Notes under the pieces: generated by a model | Databases searched by the model: none | What the model was told of the DNA's origin: nothing | The model's input: the letters and a program-made list of their open reading frames with translations, nothing else | Shown here: one piece after another, positions 47,601-59,305 of the stretch | Numbering within the stretch: the first letter of the stretch is position 1 | Layout of the letters: each line of letters starts with the position of its first letter | Position numbers and translations under genes: made by a program | Assembly: GCA_029747015.1 (NCBI GenBank) | Contig: JAKOGI010000122.1 | Location: 766,501 to 830,500 of the forward strand | From: Carnegiea gigantea | Taxonomy: Eukaryota; Streptophyta; Magnoliopsida; Caryophyllales; Cactaceae | Direction of reading: 5' to 3' | DNA length: 64,000 nt

Positions 47601-47999
47601 TAATTGTAAAAGATCATGAGAAATCATGATAATAGATATGAAAGTGCAATTGTGTTTGTTGTGAAATGCTCAGCTAAATCATCTTAAGCAGGCCAATTGT
47701 TTTGAACTTATTGTGATATGATCTCATTCAATCATTGGGGAAAGATTTGACATAAGGAATCAAATTCTTTTGAACTTATTGAGTATCCAGAAAACTAGAA
47801 TACTCAAGGGGGATACATAGGATGTAGAAAGGGATGAGAAAGTTTTTATAAACACATGGAGGCGAGAAGAGAAAGTAGGAAGATCAGACAAGTAGTTCAT
47901 GCAAGCAAGCTTCGACATAGTAAAAATTGACATAGACTACGAAAATAATGGAAGTTAATATATTATCCTTGGTTTTACTACTTAACATGTATATTGACA

Positions 48000-49145
48000 T
48001 TTAAATCTCATTGAGATTCCAAAGTTAGGGTTTTAGGATCTTTCGAGTAAGGATTCATTGCTCTTAGACAATGGAGCTTCTTGTTTAATGATGGGGAATT
48101 TAGACTTGCTTCAAAATGCTAATGATATTGTTCCTATCTTGGGTGATCTCCCTAATGTCATGAAAAAAACTGCAGTTTAAATGGCTTTATGAAGCTCTAT
48201 CCTAGGCTAATTTTGTATGATGTGTTAATTGTTCCTAAGTTGAGTTATAATTTAATACTCATAGCTCAACTTATCAAAGAGTTAAATAGCATAGTAGTTT
48301 TCATTGATCAGTTGTGTCTGATGCATGATTGCACTATAAGAAGCCTGATTAGCATTGAGTTACCAAATAAGGTTTATGTCTGCAAGGTAGTTCTAAGAGT
48401 AATAGTCCAACCTAATGCAATAAATCTTTCGCATCAAAGAATTGGGCACTTTCAAGTTAGATACTCTCTTATTTATCTGGTAATATTTTAAAAAATAAGT
48501 TTAGCAATGTGAAAGATTAAGTACGTGATGTGTGTTTTAGGTAAAGCATACTCGCATACGTTATCCTATGAGTAACAGTAAAGTATCACATAGTTTTCAT
48601 CTTCTTCATTGTCAGATATGGACATACTATTTTTACATCTTTTTATGGAGCACAATATTTTTGTGCTATTGTAGATGATGCTAGTAAGGCTGCTTGGGCA
48701 AACATAATGGGCAAAAAAGGTGAAGCCTCCAAATCATCGAGGAATTTTTGTAGTATGGCTTAAACAAAGTTTCAAACCAATGTAACAACAATGGGGATAA
48801 TCTACTAGAACTTACTTATAAAGAAATGAAGACATTTTACTAGGAGAAAGGGATTATACACCGCACCAATTGTACTAATACACCTCAAAATAATGGAACA
48901 GTTGAAAGGAGACATCAACATATTTTAGAAGTAGCTAGAGTCTTATGTTTCCAAGCTGACCTTTCTATTGGGTGCTTGGATGAGTGTTTTCTAACTGTTA
49001 TTTATTTGATAAATGAAAATCTTACTTTACTTTTCCAAGGCAAAGCACCATATGAGGTCCTTTGTAAGGAAAAATCAACATATGACCATACTAAAGTGTT
49101 TTCAGAAAGAAGTAAAAAATGTGTATTTGTTGGTTAGTTGTTTGC
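48000..49145 (+). pseudogene. Copia protease remnant, GAG-pre-integrase and integrase (broken)
   Basis: LLLDNGASCLMMGN-like text at 48060-48100 occupies the place of the protease active site D(S/T)GA, with Asn for Ser/Thr. LSYNLILIAQLIKELNSIVV follows at 48240. Integrase shows AIVDDASKAAWAN (about 48667-48705), the EMKTFYxEKGIIHRTNCTN block (about 48825-48870) and NNGTVERRHQHILEVARVLC (48889-48948) with the catalytic Glu. PYEVLCKEKSTYDH follows. Scattered stops. Confidence 0.82.
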
Positions 49146-49690
49146 ACGAAATAGGGAAGTTTATGAGTTAGAAACAAGAGAAATATCTATAAGCAGAGAT
49201 GAAGTTTCTAATGAGGAGTATACTTTGGCTACTAAAATGAACACTATGATATGGTAACAACAAAAACTATCAATGCTGCTATTGTTTGTGATGATCAAGA
49301 TTAGATCAATTTGGGTGACAAACCTGTGAAGAACTGAATGGTTGATGAAGTTTATAAAAGAAGGGAGTAAGATATGAATAGAGTGCAATGTAAGATTGTT
49401 GAATCGAGTACCATACATTAAGAGAGGGAGCTCTTAAGATGGCCTAGCCGATTCAACTGTGGAAGCAGGCCATGGATAGCACACCAAAAGAACTACTAAT
49501 CATCTCCACAATTATGTGTGCCATACAACTTAGACAAAAGATCCCATCACAGTAACTACAAACCCACCTCGTAAAGTGTTCTCAGGTGATCCTTATGATA
49601 TTGCTGATAATATTACCTATGCTAATTTTTTTAAATAAGCATAGATGTTACTTGGTTATACTATACAAAATTGTTTAGCCCAGGCACTTT
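49146..49690 (+). other. Copia integrase-RT linker
   Basis: Low-conservation linker; I see no domain. Ends with an Asp-rich and Thr-rich stretch before RT. Confidence 0.4.
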
Positions 49691-50670
49691 CATGAGGTTG
49701 AATAAGTGGCCAAAGAAATAGAAGCTTTGGAGAAGAATCATACTTCGACGATCGAAGAATTGCATAAAGGGAAAAACCCATTGACTACAAATAGCTATTT
49801 AGAGTTAAATTTAATTTTGATGGAATGGTTTAATACTTCAATGTGTATCTTATGGTACGAGGAGATAAGCCAGTGGAAGGTTTTGATTATCATAAGATTT
49901 GCATCGGTGGCTACGTTGGTTAGCATTTCTTTTAGTTACAACTTCAAAGGAGTAGGAACTGTATCAAATGGATATGAATAACAACGAAGAGGACGTATAA
50001 ATGACTTTACCTTCTTGTTTTCAAAACCACACACTAAATAAAGTATGTAAGCTTCATAAATCTTTATATTGGCTCAAGAAAGCACTAAGACAATGGTTTC
50101 CTAAGTTGTCATCTAGGTTGGATGAACATGGGTTTATTTGCTCTTATGAATATTATTCTCTCTTCACTTGCAAAGGTGATATGCTTTTATGGATCGTTCA
50201 ACCTATGTTGATGATTTAGTGTTCATACATAATAACGAACACGGTTATATTGAGTTCTAGGAATACTTACATGGGTGTTTTCACATCAAGGATTTAGGCC
50301 CCCTCTAGTATTTTTCTGGGCACTGAGATTATGAGGAGTCCCAAGGGACTGTTTCTGAGTCAGAGAAAGTATGCCCATGAAATTATTGATGAATATAGAG
50401 GACTTTGATGCAAACCAATGAATTTTCAAGTAGCAACAAATCACAAGCTTGCTCTTGGGTAGGAAAAACTATTGCAAGAACCATCCCGACATCATCGGTT
50501 AGTTGGTAGACAAATCTACCTTACTATTACACATCCTAGGTTCTGTTACATAGTGCACATACTGTCTCAATTTGTGCAGGAGTCAAGGGAAGAACATTTT
50601 GAGGTAGTTAGGCAAGTTTTACATTACTTAAGAGGAAATCCCTATACGGAGTTTTGTTGATAAGTGATTT
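49690..50670 (+). pseudogene. Copia reverse transcriptase (broken)
   Basis: MAKEIEALEKNHTSTIEELH opens RT at 49706. Frame changes are needed through the fingers. [20 protein letters not shown] at 50001, then [20 protein letters not shown] (conserved SLYGLKQAPRxW with Trp and Lys changes). The catalytic box YVDD is intact at 50204-50215 but in another frame. HIKDLGP, RSPKGLFLSQRKYA and VGRQIYLTITHPRFCYIVH (about 50495-50555) follow to 50660. Confidence 0.86.
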
Positions 50671-51175
50671 AGATTTATAAGTTCATTCATACTATGACTC
50701 ATTTTGTAGAGCTTGTTTCCTTGCATGATGTTTCCTCACTAGATCTTTTTTAACACTCGGTAGGTCTCATATTTCAAGGAAGATAAAGAGGCAAACCATA
50801 ATTTCCGGATCTTCAATAGAAGTTGGACATAAGGCTATGGGAATGTGACAAGCATGTGATTTGGCTTAAGTCTTTCCTAGTATCTATAAGTCTTCCCTAG
50901 TACCTATGGGAGTCATTATTAATCAGCCTTCAAGGTTATACTGTGACAATAAGCAACTCTGCATGTAGGTGAAAATCAAGTATTCCATGAAGGACTAAAC
51001 ACATTGAGATAGATTGCGATTTTATTCAAAACCACTATATTTCAGGTGATATTATTACAGATTATCGTCCTTCAAGGAATTCGTTAGTAGATATCTTTAT
51101 TAAAGCTTTGGACATGCAAATTTTCAGTGTTTACAAAGCAAATTAGGCATTGTGAATCCACATGCTCCAACTTGC
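50671..51175 (+). pseudogene. Copia RNase H (broken)
   Basis: Degenerate SRSSxEAEYxAM block at about 50795-50840, LYCDNK at 50938-50955, HIEIDCDFIQ at 51001-51032 and SLVDIFIKALDM at 51084-51119, ending with the IHMLQLARE-like tail before the 3' LTR. Confidence 0.8.
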
Positions 51176-51185
51176 AAGAGAGTGA

Positions 51186-51375
51186 TAACACTAATATGTT
51201 CTAATATAATTATTTTTATTTTTGCATAGTTTGTAGCTGTTATCGCCTATGGTTGGTTACAACTCAGGCTAGTGTTAGAAGAGAAGTACTATATTCATGT
51301 TGTTCCATTTTCTTATGGTGGAAATACACAAAACTATTTTTTATCTTGCATGTCTTCTCTCTCTAAATTTCTTCA
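51186..51375 (+). repeat. 3' LTR of copia element
   Basis: Begins TGATAACACT after a purine-rich 'gcaagagag' and ends 'aatttcttca', matching the left LTR end at 46849. Confidence 0.7.
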
Positions 51376-52020
51376 TTTTTTTAATTAAACGAACTCCTAA
51401 GTCCAAATAAGATGTATTAGCTTTTGGCTTAGGCCCATCCAAGTCTAAAGCTCCACTTGTCTTTCTCAATCACTGGCATGTTCATCACTCTCACAGGAGC
51501 TCTCCAAGCCAAGTGGATGTCAAGGATCTGAATAATTGAATAGTTACAATTATTTAACCATTTCTTTCAAGGAAGTCTTTTCCAACTTAGGAAACCCCCT
51601 TTACCAATACTCTTCCTATGAAAGAGGGATATTAAGAGAGATCAAAATGCAAATTAAGATTTTGGCATAACAATCAACAAAAGTATACTTAATAGAACTC
51701 TAAAATCTCTTAAAATTATCTAACCTCAATAAATGATAAAACATTATGATTATGCCGACAACAAAGCTAATGGGTATTCTTCATATATGAATCTCTCATT
51801 AAATTTATCTTTTTAAGAACTGAATTTATATGAAGCAAAACTGGACTTTAACTCGATTTCTTCTTGCTCCATTACATCATGTAGGATTTACCCCACGTTT
51901 GTTTAACAAGCTTAGCCATCAATACGCATAGACTCTCATATAATCAAGCACGACCTAATCCTCTCGAAGGTTGTGTCCTAAAATAAATGTGTATAAGAAT
52001 AAAGCAATGTGAATACCTTA
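51376..52020. other. No gene seen
   Basis: Spacer between copia and the gag-protease Ty3 element; no motif recognised. Confidence 0.5.
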
Positions 52021-52371
52021 TGTCATAGGAAGATTCTTACACAACCTCAATTCCTATGGGGCACTATCAAACTGAACTTATCAAATTTTCTAGTAAGCAT
52101 TCCCAAAAGTGTTTACAATAAACTCAAGGAGACTAAGTAAGCTAAGAGAAAATAGATCACACACAAGAGAGAGAGCTTAGGAGAATGCCTTTTATTGTAT
52201 CAACTTGCTTCCTTAGTGTACAGATAAGCCCCTTGAGGGTATACGTAGGCCATTTTCTCATTGGGTAGTGGATATTAATTTAAGTTAATGGCTAATATTA
52301 AGACTCTAGAATTGCTTGTACTCACATTATAAACATCTACAAGTCTAGAACCCTATAGAACATTCTAGAGA

Positions 52372-52745
52372 CACTACAAAAAAAGTCTATATAATGATGG
52401 AATCAATGACGGAAAAGGGTAGAATACCTACAAAATTTTAATTTCAGCGATGGATTTGGCGATGGAAAAGGATCATCGGTTTTTCACTCGTCGCTAAATA
52501 CCTGGCAAGGGAATTCTAAAATTTCATCGCCATCAGCGACGGAACTAACGACAGACACAGCGATAGCTCGATTTTTGTTGGGGATAAAAAGGCGAGGAAG
52601 TCAACAACGGAATGTTCAATCCGTCACCATTAGCAGCAGAAATAGCGACGAAGTTGCTAATGGCGATGGATAGCACATTCCGCCGCTGACTTCTGAGTTA
52701 AAAAGATAAAACCTTTGATTTCGTCGCCAATCTGTCGCTATGCTT
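52372..52745. repeat. Left TIR and subterminal repeats of second CACTA element
   Basis: At least eight 'gcgacgga' or 'ccgtcgc'-type motifs with variants (gatgga, cgccgctga) after the TIR. Confidence 0.85.
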
Positions 52746-53159
52746 GTAATTTTTTTAAAATAAAATGCTTATTTTTGATCGTATTTCTCAATATATACAT
52801 TTAAATCCTTACAAAAAATTCACAAAGAGTATTCACTCCCTGGCCATCCAATGGCTTTGAGTACGACTTCATTCGAAGTGTTCTTAACAATTTTCAAACC
52901 ACAAATAGGTGAAATATCACATACAAAGCAAAATAGTTTCCAATTACACTTAACAACAGATCCAACACTTGAAACAAACTCTTTTTAATTCAGAAACCAC
53001 AAATCCCAAACAAACTACAAGTTGCTAGTTAATCCAAGAGAAATTAATTAAGAAGAAGAGAGAGAAGTAAGCACCAAGAGGAGGGGAATTAAATAAGCAC
53101 CAAGAGGAAGGAGAAGCAAGCACCAATCCGTCAGAAGCACCAAGAAGCAAGGAGGAAAA

Positions 53160-54180
53160 CCACCAACTGGGGGAAAGTCGTAAGCTCCTCAATCACCAAG
53201 GTGAGGATCATCATCCTCTTAATTCTCATTATGTTGTGGATGATAACCAAAGCGTGATTGAGATCCTAAGTCAGAAGCTTGTTCCATTTGAAAAAAAGCT
53301 TGCAATCGCTGATCGATGCCCATCATTTGCTGGCTCAGTTCCTGGTTGCTTTTAGTGAGCATTTTGTTGGATTCCTCCAGTTGCTTACATTTCTCCATAA
53401 GCAACCGGTAACTTTCAGCTTGTGAAGTTAGCTTACCCCCCAAGTTGGTTGCTACATTCCTTAAATCATTCAGCTCTTGTTGCAATGTTATATAACTTAT
53501 ACCTACTGACAGTCATTTATGTGAAGTATGCATAGCATATCAATTAAATAAACTTATCGTATAACCATGTTCATTGAAACTTTAATGTTAAAACTGCACT
53601 GGCTTGTTGAGTGGGATTGAAGTGACAGGATTTCCTAATGTGGATAACCTCATTGCCAATGCCATAAATATAGTCTTTTTTGTTCTTGCATGTCTTCACC
53701 CGTAACGCATTTGGGTTTGAAAGTGTTTGAGATGGATCTTAAAATTTCCATCCCCGATCCCTTAAGAGTTGATTGCATTTTCAAATTCTCGTTTAAAGAA
53801 TTCCTACAATATCAGAACATATGCAAAAAAATCATATATGTTACAGCTAATGACATTAAAGTATACAACTCCAGTTTGAACTACAAATAAAGATTGAGAA
53901 TTGAGAATAGCTAACACATGTTTGTTGTGATTTCTTATCAATTTAAGGGCTAGCTTCTTTGCCATGGAGTTTGTGAGTGCGTCCGAATAATCCAACAATT
54001 GTGGGATCTGTCCCAAGTAGTTCCCTATACGTGCCAAAACAAAATTATATGAAACACAAGCCAAACCACATTCAAAGTGGCCTAAAGAATTAAAATTGAA
54101 GAAATACATAGCAAAGTTCATTACCAGATGCCTCCTATGCTTATGCATAGGGATTAAGCCATAGGTGTGGACAGATGGGC
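53160..54180 (-). pseudogene. Coiled-coil protein of CACTA element, possibly Transposase_24-like
   Basis: The frame 53485-53219 (MQQELNDLRNVATNLGGKLT ... MGIDQRLQAFF, then Gln-rich) is a strong coiled coil, like the C-terminal part of plant Transposase_24/TNPA-type proteins. Frame 54148-53804 upstream may be part of the same gene with introns. Assignment rests on position and coiled-coil character only. Confidence 0.5.
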
Positions 54181-54689
54181 CACCACTTTCTGGAGTACCT
54201 AGTCAATTCTTTTGGGGTGTTTCACGCAATTTCTTGTAAACTTCGTTTGCCTAGTAGTCCCTCCTATTGAGCATCATCACACCAAATTGATTGTACATGG
54301 TTATCTGCTTAGGAATATATAGGGTTTGAGGATTGAAAGCCCCAAATGGGGATGTGATTGGTCCTAAAAGATCTGGTATGTAAGCAGCCATTGTTGTTCT
54401 CGGCTGAGATGTAGTCTGAGGTACATGAGGGAAAGGTTGACCAACATCTATTGTAGTAAGATCTACGGCGGAGCTCCTACGCCCTCATCCTCTACTTAGA
54501 GTAGAGGATTACCTTGATAAGAAGTGGAATTCATACCTAAAATAGTTGACATCAAATGCCAGTACAAATATATAGAATTTGCACATATCAACCGTTTACT
54601 CAGACAACATAATAGGTAGGTAACAAATATTTTAAGAATTCATTCATACAATAAAGGTAAAGTCACAACCAATAGTTTTCCAAGTAAAT

Positions 54690-55480
54690 AATGCACTATA
54701 TAACAATTCATAAGCATCAATCATCTGCATCATCATCATCTTCAATGTCATCGTCATTGTCATCATCATCATATGAATGCAGATTTTCCTCTACTTCATC
54801 AGTTTCATTACCGTCATCCCACCAAGCGTTTTCATCACCCTTATCATCCTCTTCCTCATCTTTGTCCTCATTATCCTGAATAAATGAAAAACCCATTTCA
54901 TCATTAACCTCTTCCGATGACACACTTTCATCAACTAATGATGTAGGGATAACATCATTCACAGATTCGACGAGTGTCATCATGCCTGTTTGTTGGTAAG
55001 TAGTAACTAGAGTGTATTTCTTATCCACTCTCGCCCTTGTTTTGGTTGGTATGATAACAAATCAATTAGCCATATCCATTGAGCGATCTGGATGTAGCAT
55101 AAACTATACTTGTAATGTGGTGTTTGGGAAGATGAATGGATCGTACTTTCGATACCTCCTTGTGCGAGGTACTCAATAAGTTTGCTTAGTTTATGAGATC
55201 GTGTACCACGATTCAATGTGTGCTCAAACCACTCACAACTGAATAGCACACATCTTTTAAGTGGTTCGCCTACATGCTCAATTTGGATAATATCTTTAAG
55301 TACGCCATAATAATCATTCTCAATATCGCCTTCTCCTGCAGCACATACACTAACACCACAATTATATGTTTTCTTCTCGACACTGTGAGCTTCTGTGTGG
55401 AATTTAAATCCATTAACTCTATATACCGCCCACGTTGACACATACAGATTTGGCTTCGCAGCCAATTGTGTCGAGTACTA
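54690..55480 (-). pseudogene. TNP2-type transposase C-terminus (DUF4216-like)
   Basis: Frame 55465-55007 contains YRVNGFKFHTEAHS, NCGVSVCAA, DYYGVLKDIIQIEHVGEPLK and VLFSCEWFEHTLNRGT, the hallmark order of the DUF4216 domain at the end of CACTA TNP2 transposases. After a frameshift the tail continues to about 54717 as an extremely acidic Asp/Glu run. The catalytic Transposase_21 domain that should lie upstream is not visible between 55480 and 56440, so this is an internally deleted copy. Confidence 0.83.
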
Positions 55481-56439
55481 ATGTTTGTATTTGTTGAATA
55501 GTTAAATGTGATGCACCTAAGGTGACATAAGATGTGGTTTTAGTGAATACAATGCACCAAATTATTCTGTGAAAATTATCAAGGAATAAGTTATATTACT
55601 TACATTTTGACTAAACTAATCTGTAAATTGAGTTTCGATGATGGTTTCAACATTAGTATCGTTGACATTGGGACGTACAGTTCTGACTTCTTTCGCAAAA
55701 AATCTGTCGTATTTTCTAAAGGTGGTAAATAAACTGGTGTTTTGAGTGATTAACTCAATAGAAACTTAAGGTAGTACTCACCCAATATAAGGTGTAACTT
55801 CATCACAATTTAATAACAGGTGAAGATGGGCAGTAATATATTCAGCATCTGTGAGATACCTTGATCTTTCCCTACCAATAGTGGTCCCCTATGATTCAAA
55901 GACAGATAGAGTTGGGAAATGATTATTATGTTCATCACCATCCACATTCCATCAACATATCAAATCTTAACTTTAAATTACCAAACTTAAGCCTAAATTA
56001 CATTGGGCAAAATGTTAAAGCAAATTAGAGTAATAACTTCACACAAATATCACATTTCAACAAAATTATGAACTAAAGCATTTCGTTCCACGAACAAATC
56101 AAATTTCAACTTCAAATTACCAAACCTAAACCTAAATTACATTAGGCAAATTGTTGAAACAAATTAGAGTAATAACTTCATACAAGTATCACATTTCAAC
56201 AAAACTATGAACTAAAGCATTTCACTCCACCAAAATATCAAATTTTAACTTCAAATTACCGAACCTAAATCCTAAATTACCTTGAGCAAAATCTTCAAAC
56301 AAATTAGAGCAATAGCTTCACACAAATACCACATTTCAACAAAAATGTGAACTAACTATGAAATTCTAACAATGTAATACAAAAATTTGTAGAAACGAAA
56401 ACTAGTTGAAGTGAGAAATTTACGTTAATTTCATTAAAA
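55481..56439. other. CACTA interior, transposase core missing
   Basis: Contains a threefold imperfect tandem repeat of about 120 bases (aaatatcaaatttcaacttcaaattaccaaacctaaa...), at about 55960, 56093 and 56228. No coding frame. Confidence 0.6.
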
Positions 56440-56895
56440 GCAACCGGCAATGGGCGGCTGTGGGCAGTGGGGAAGGGCGGCAATGATGGCCGCAGGGTTT
56501 ACAGCGCTATCAATGACTCTTTCTCCCCCTTTGGGCTGTTTCGCGAGGGAATGGTTTAAAGAACCAGATCTTGTTCTTTTAATTGGGGGAGCGATGAAAT
56601 TTCCGTCGCCCTGCAGTGAATTTTTTAAAAACATATGGCGACGGATATTCCATCGCCATCTAAAATTTTTTCCCGTCACCAATTTAAAATAAATTAAATT
56701 TTTATTTACCTAGCGACCAATATTCCATCTCCAGTATTGAAAACTGACGACCAAATTACTTATCCATCGCCAATTCCGTTGCTGGTTTTGAGTTACTTCT
56801 AATACAATTTTTCCGTCGCCATTTCCGTCACTCATTCCATCATTACTTTAGTCCGTTGCTGAATTCCGTCGTTATTTTGTGCTTTTTTAGTAGTG
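56440..56895. repeat. Right subterminal repeats and TIR of second CACTA element
   Basis: Dense 'ccgtcgc' and 'ccatcgc' motifs; open frames here on both strands (56434-56692) are repeat artefacts. Confidence 0.8.
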
Positions 56896-57109
56896 AGAGT
56901 AGTTAGGATATTCTAATACAGCCTATAATGTTCTAGAGTACTATGAAAGTCGTCAGACAGAACCTTCTAGGGTAATGTGGAAGACTGTGGTGCTTTCCAA
57001 AAGGTTTTTAACAACATTCTAGAATGTTCTAGTTTGCTTAAGAGAGTTTCAAAGCATCCTGGAAGGTCTAGGAACATTGTAGAAGTCTCTAAAAACTGGG
57101 CATGTGACA

Positions 57110-57128
57110 TTCTCGCTCACCTAATAGG
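57110..57128 (-). other. Polypurine-side edge of gag-protease element
   Basis: Minus strand GGTGAGCGAGAA directly next to the LTR end; a short, partly purine tract, weak as a PPT. Confidence 0.45.
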
Positions 57129-57339
57129 CAATGTCCTCATTGCCTTTGGGTCTTGATATGCTGAATTATTGAGTTAGCTTACTCCCCTGTGCATCCCTTC
57201 TACTCGGTTAGGTTAGCGTGTTGTGTTTAACTACTCGGTATGTTGACCCCTTGCGCGCTTGCATTCCACTCTTGTATTGGCCCGTTGCCTCCTTTGTTCA
57301 AAATTCCATGGTAATGTCACTAATATGACACCATTAAGA
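57129..57339 (-). other. Deletion-junction region of gag-protease element
   Basis: Stretch between the protease end and the PPT; pol would normally occupy several kilobases here. No RT, RNase H or integrase motif is present. Confidence 0.6.
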
Positions 57340-57840
57340 TCACCCAGCTCCCCTTGGATGTATTTTGAAGCATAAATGATGCCATCTATAGGACATTCAT
57401 CCTTCGTATGGTGGCTAATTAACCTGATTTCCTATTCTTTAAGAATTGAAGGGTAGGTAACATGGAGCATACCCCTAGTTCATAATGAACAATGCAATGG
57501 CATAGGGGACTACGAATGCTTTCGCCTTATCGAGGAAGTCCATCCCTAGCTAGAATTTCGGATCATCAAGAGAACCCACAGTTACGTTGACCTTGCCTCT
57601 CCACAATTTAATTCGAATGTCAACACCCCAAGCTACTCCATAAACTGGAAGGCTATTCGCGTTAACTCCTTTGACATATCCCTTTTTGTTTTTGTAGGTA
57701 GGCTAATCTCATCAACAAGCCCTTTTTCCATGTACATTGTGTTAGCTACATGTCCATCATGGCATGGAGTTTCTTACCTCCAACTTTAGTCTCTATACAT
57801 GAGCAACCACTAGGTTGTACCCTCACCTTTAATTTAGTCA
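57340..57840 (-). pseudogene. Ty3 protease remnant
   Basis: Minus-strand text in changing frames: GGKKLHAMMDMVANTMYMEK (Leu-Val-Asp-Thr-Gly region degraded to MMDMVA) at about 57775-57715. An NLWRGKVNVTVGSLDDPKF-like block follows at about 57605-57550. LGMDFL then FVVPYAIA-like text lies at about 57545-57490. The catalytic DTGA is lost. Confidence 0.7.
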
Positions 57841-57885
57841 GATGGAAGTTAGGAGCGTCATTAAGGTAATCTCCTTTTCCTCCTT

Positions 57886-58950
57886 TTACCTTTCTTCCTC
57901 CATGGCACAGGCGGCAAGCATGCCTTGTGTTGGAGATTTAAAGACACGATGGGGCTTGTTGCATAAGATGCATGAAATGATCTTGGAGGACTTATGCTTC
58001 TTCATGTTGTCTTTGTTATTCAACAGTATGTCCCTCTTGGTAGTATAATCCTTTTCTCCTCTATTGTTAGCATATTCCCATGGCTTATTGCATCGTATCT
58101 TTAGAGCTTTCCTCTTGAACTCATGCAATAACTCAGTGACGGTAATCGACAGTGCAAGGTCTTGTACCCCATACCTCTTCAACTTCATCTCGGTCCCTTC
58201 CAAAAGGCCATTAAGGAAGCAAAAAAGGGCATCTTGCTCTAAAATTTACAAGAATAGCTCATTGAAGTGCTTAATATACTATAAACTTTGACTGTGTTTG
58301 TGTTACCGGCATTAAAGATTGGCCCCAGCCTCTTCTTTAGCATCCTTTGGATAAAAATGTTCCATGAGTTCCCTCTCAAACCCATCCCAAGTGTTAATGG
58401 GATTGGACCCTCTACTAATGTTGTCACACCTGTGCTACCACCATACAAAGTCAATGTCCTTAAAAAAATGGAAGCGTTACTCATATTTTGAGCATCCTTT
58501 TCAATACTTATTGCCTCAAAGAAGACCCTAAATCCCAAAAGGAAGTTATCAACCTCCCTTGAACTACTAGTTCCGTGACAGGAATGAGGGTGAGGAGCAT
58601 TTACCTTCGGAGTGGTGGACCCTTGGATAGATCCACCATTGACCATCGCGCCTATGCACAACTTGATTTGGGCTTCAAGAGCTTGAACCCTTCTCTTATA
58701 GTGCTCAGGCTTGGCATTACAAGCTTGGTTCACCATCCTTAGTAACCTTTGACACACGAAGGGCTTGGATCTCCTTATTGAAGTTGGCAACTACGGAGTT
58801 CACCATCGTATCCATCTCCCCACAAAGCTCCTCTATATCATTCTTAGACTCGAGCTCCTCGATGCGCTTGTTCAAGTCATCAACCATAATTGTTAGGGCA
58901 GACATGGTAGCGTTGACCCTAGCTAGACTTTCCTCCATGAAGACAACCAT
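57886..58950 (-). pseudogene. Ty3 gag of gag-protease element (broken)
   Basis: N-terminal coiled coil from 58950: MVDDLNKRIEELESKND, VANFNKEIQALRVSK. After a frameshift, QALEAQIKLCIGAMVNGG, then FLLGFRVFFEAI and KDAQNMSNASIFLRTLTLYG (gag core). The C-terminal part (58203-57886) has LKRYGVQDLALSI and a zinc knuckle CILCNKPHRVFKSP in which the last Cys is replaced by Ser. The coiled-coil leader before gag is typical of some plant chromovirus families. Confidence 0.8.
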
Positions 58951-59031
58951 ATCCTTTTCTCCTTGCCCTTCTAGTAACCTTGTTGGTTGCTAGTGGAAGC
59001 TTCACTTGCACTTAATGTGGTCTGTCTCATA

Positions 59032-59048
59032 CTTTGGCTCTGATACCA
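59032..59048 (-). other. Primer-binding site of gag-protease element
   Basis: Minus strand TGGTATCAGAGCCAAAG, a perfect Met-tRNA type PBS two bases from the LTR. Confidence 0.9.
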
Positions 59049-59050
59049 AA

Positions 59051-59305
59051 TGTCACAACAAAATTCTTACATAACGTCGAATCTTGTGCAGTGCTAGCAA
59101 ACTTTCCCCAACCTTACCAAGTTTGCTAGCAAGCCTTCCGAAGAGCTACTTGAATTAAAGTCAAGAAGACTAAGTTAAGAGAAAAGAGATCATACACAAA
59201 AGAGAGAGTTTGGGAGAATGCCTTTTATTGCACTTAACGAGGTTGCCTGGTTTACAAATAAGCCATCTTAGGGGCATATATAGCTATAGAAATCTAAAAA
59301 AGGCA
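59051..59305 (-). repeat. Right (5') LTR of gag-protease element, truncated
   Basis: Matches 52021-52270 and stops where a new LTR begins at 59306. The rest is expected beyond the window if the next element is a simple insertion. Confidence 0.78.

Larger units (their letters stand above)
46622..51375 (+). mobile_element. Ty1/copia retrotransposon (decayed)
   Basis: Domain order gag, integrase, RT, RNase H is that of copia. Short LTRs of about 185-230 bases share the phrases 'gtttgta...ggt...gttac(g/a)(g/a)ctca(a/g)g', 'gtagaagagaa', 'tgttgttcc' and 'aatttcttca'. A PBS 'TGGTATTAGAC' follows the left LTR. Stops and shifts throughout. Outer edges are approximate and no target duplication was found. 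Confidence 0.83.
52372..56895 (-). mobile_element. CACTA transposon with TNP2-type transposase remnant
   Basis: Termini CACTACAAAAAAAG and, read inward from the right, CACTACTAAAAAAG. Perfect 3-bp target duplication AGA. Subterminal regions (52400-52740 and 56440-56890) are packed with gcgacgga/tccgtcgc motifs. The minus strand carries the C-terminal domain of a TNP2-like transposase and a coiled-coil protein. It lies in an LTR of the gag-protease element. Confidence 0.93.
52021..57109 (-). repeat. Left (3') LTR of gag-protease element, interrupted
   Basis: Pieces 52021-52371 and 56896-57109 make an LTR of about 565 bases. It matches 59051-59290 in its first 250 bases, including 'gagaatgccttttattg' and the TATA-proximal 'aaga(g)agag' run. 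Ends TGTCA/TGACA are inverted. Confidence 0.83.
52021..59305 (-). mobile_element. Ty3 retrotransposon deletion derivative (gag and protease only)
   Basis: Left LTR (52021-57109, split by a CACTA element) starts TGTCATAGGAAG and ends GTGACA. The right LTR starts TGTCACAAC at 59051. A Met-tRNA PBS next to the right LTR gives minus orientation. The 1.94-kb interior encodes gag and protease and goes straight to the PPT side; RT, RNase H and integrase are absent. The right LTR is cut at about 59305 by another LTR element, so its far end lies outside the window. Confidence 0.83.

Noticed and set aside
54691..54879. Ser-rich plus-strand open frame
   Set aside because: Antisense shadow of the Asp/Glu-rich tail of the minus-strand TNP2-like transposase.
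56434..56692. Open frames on both strands near the second CACTA element's right end
   Set aside because: They fall in the gcgacgga subterminal array and mirror each other; composition is explained by the repeats.
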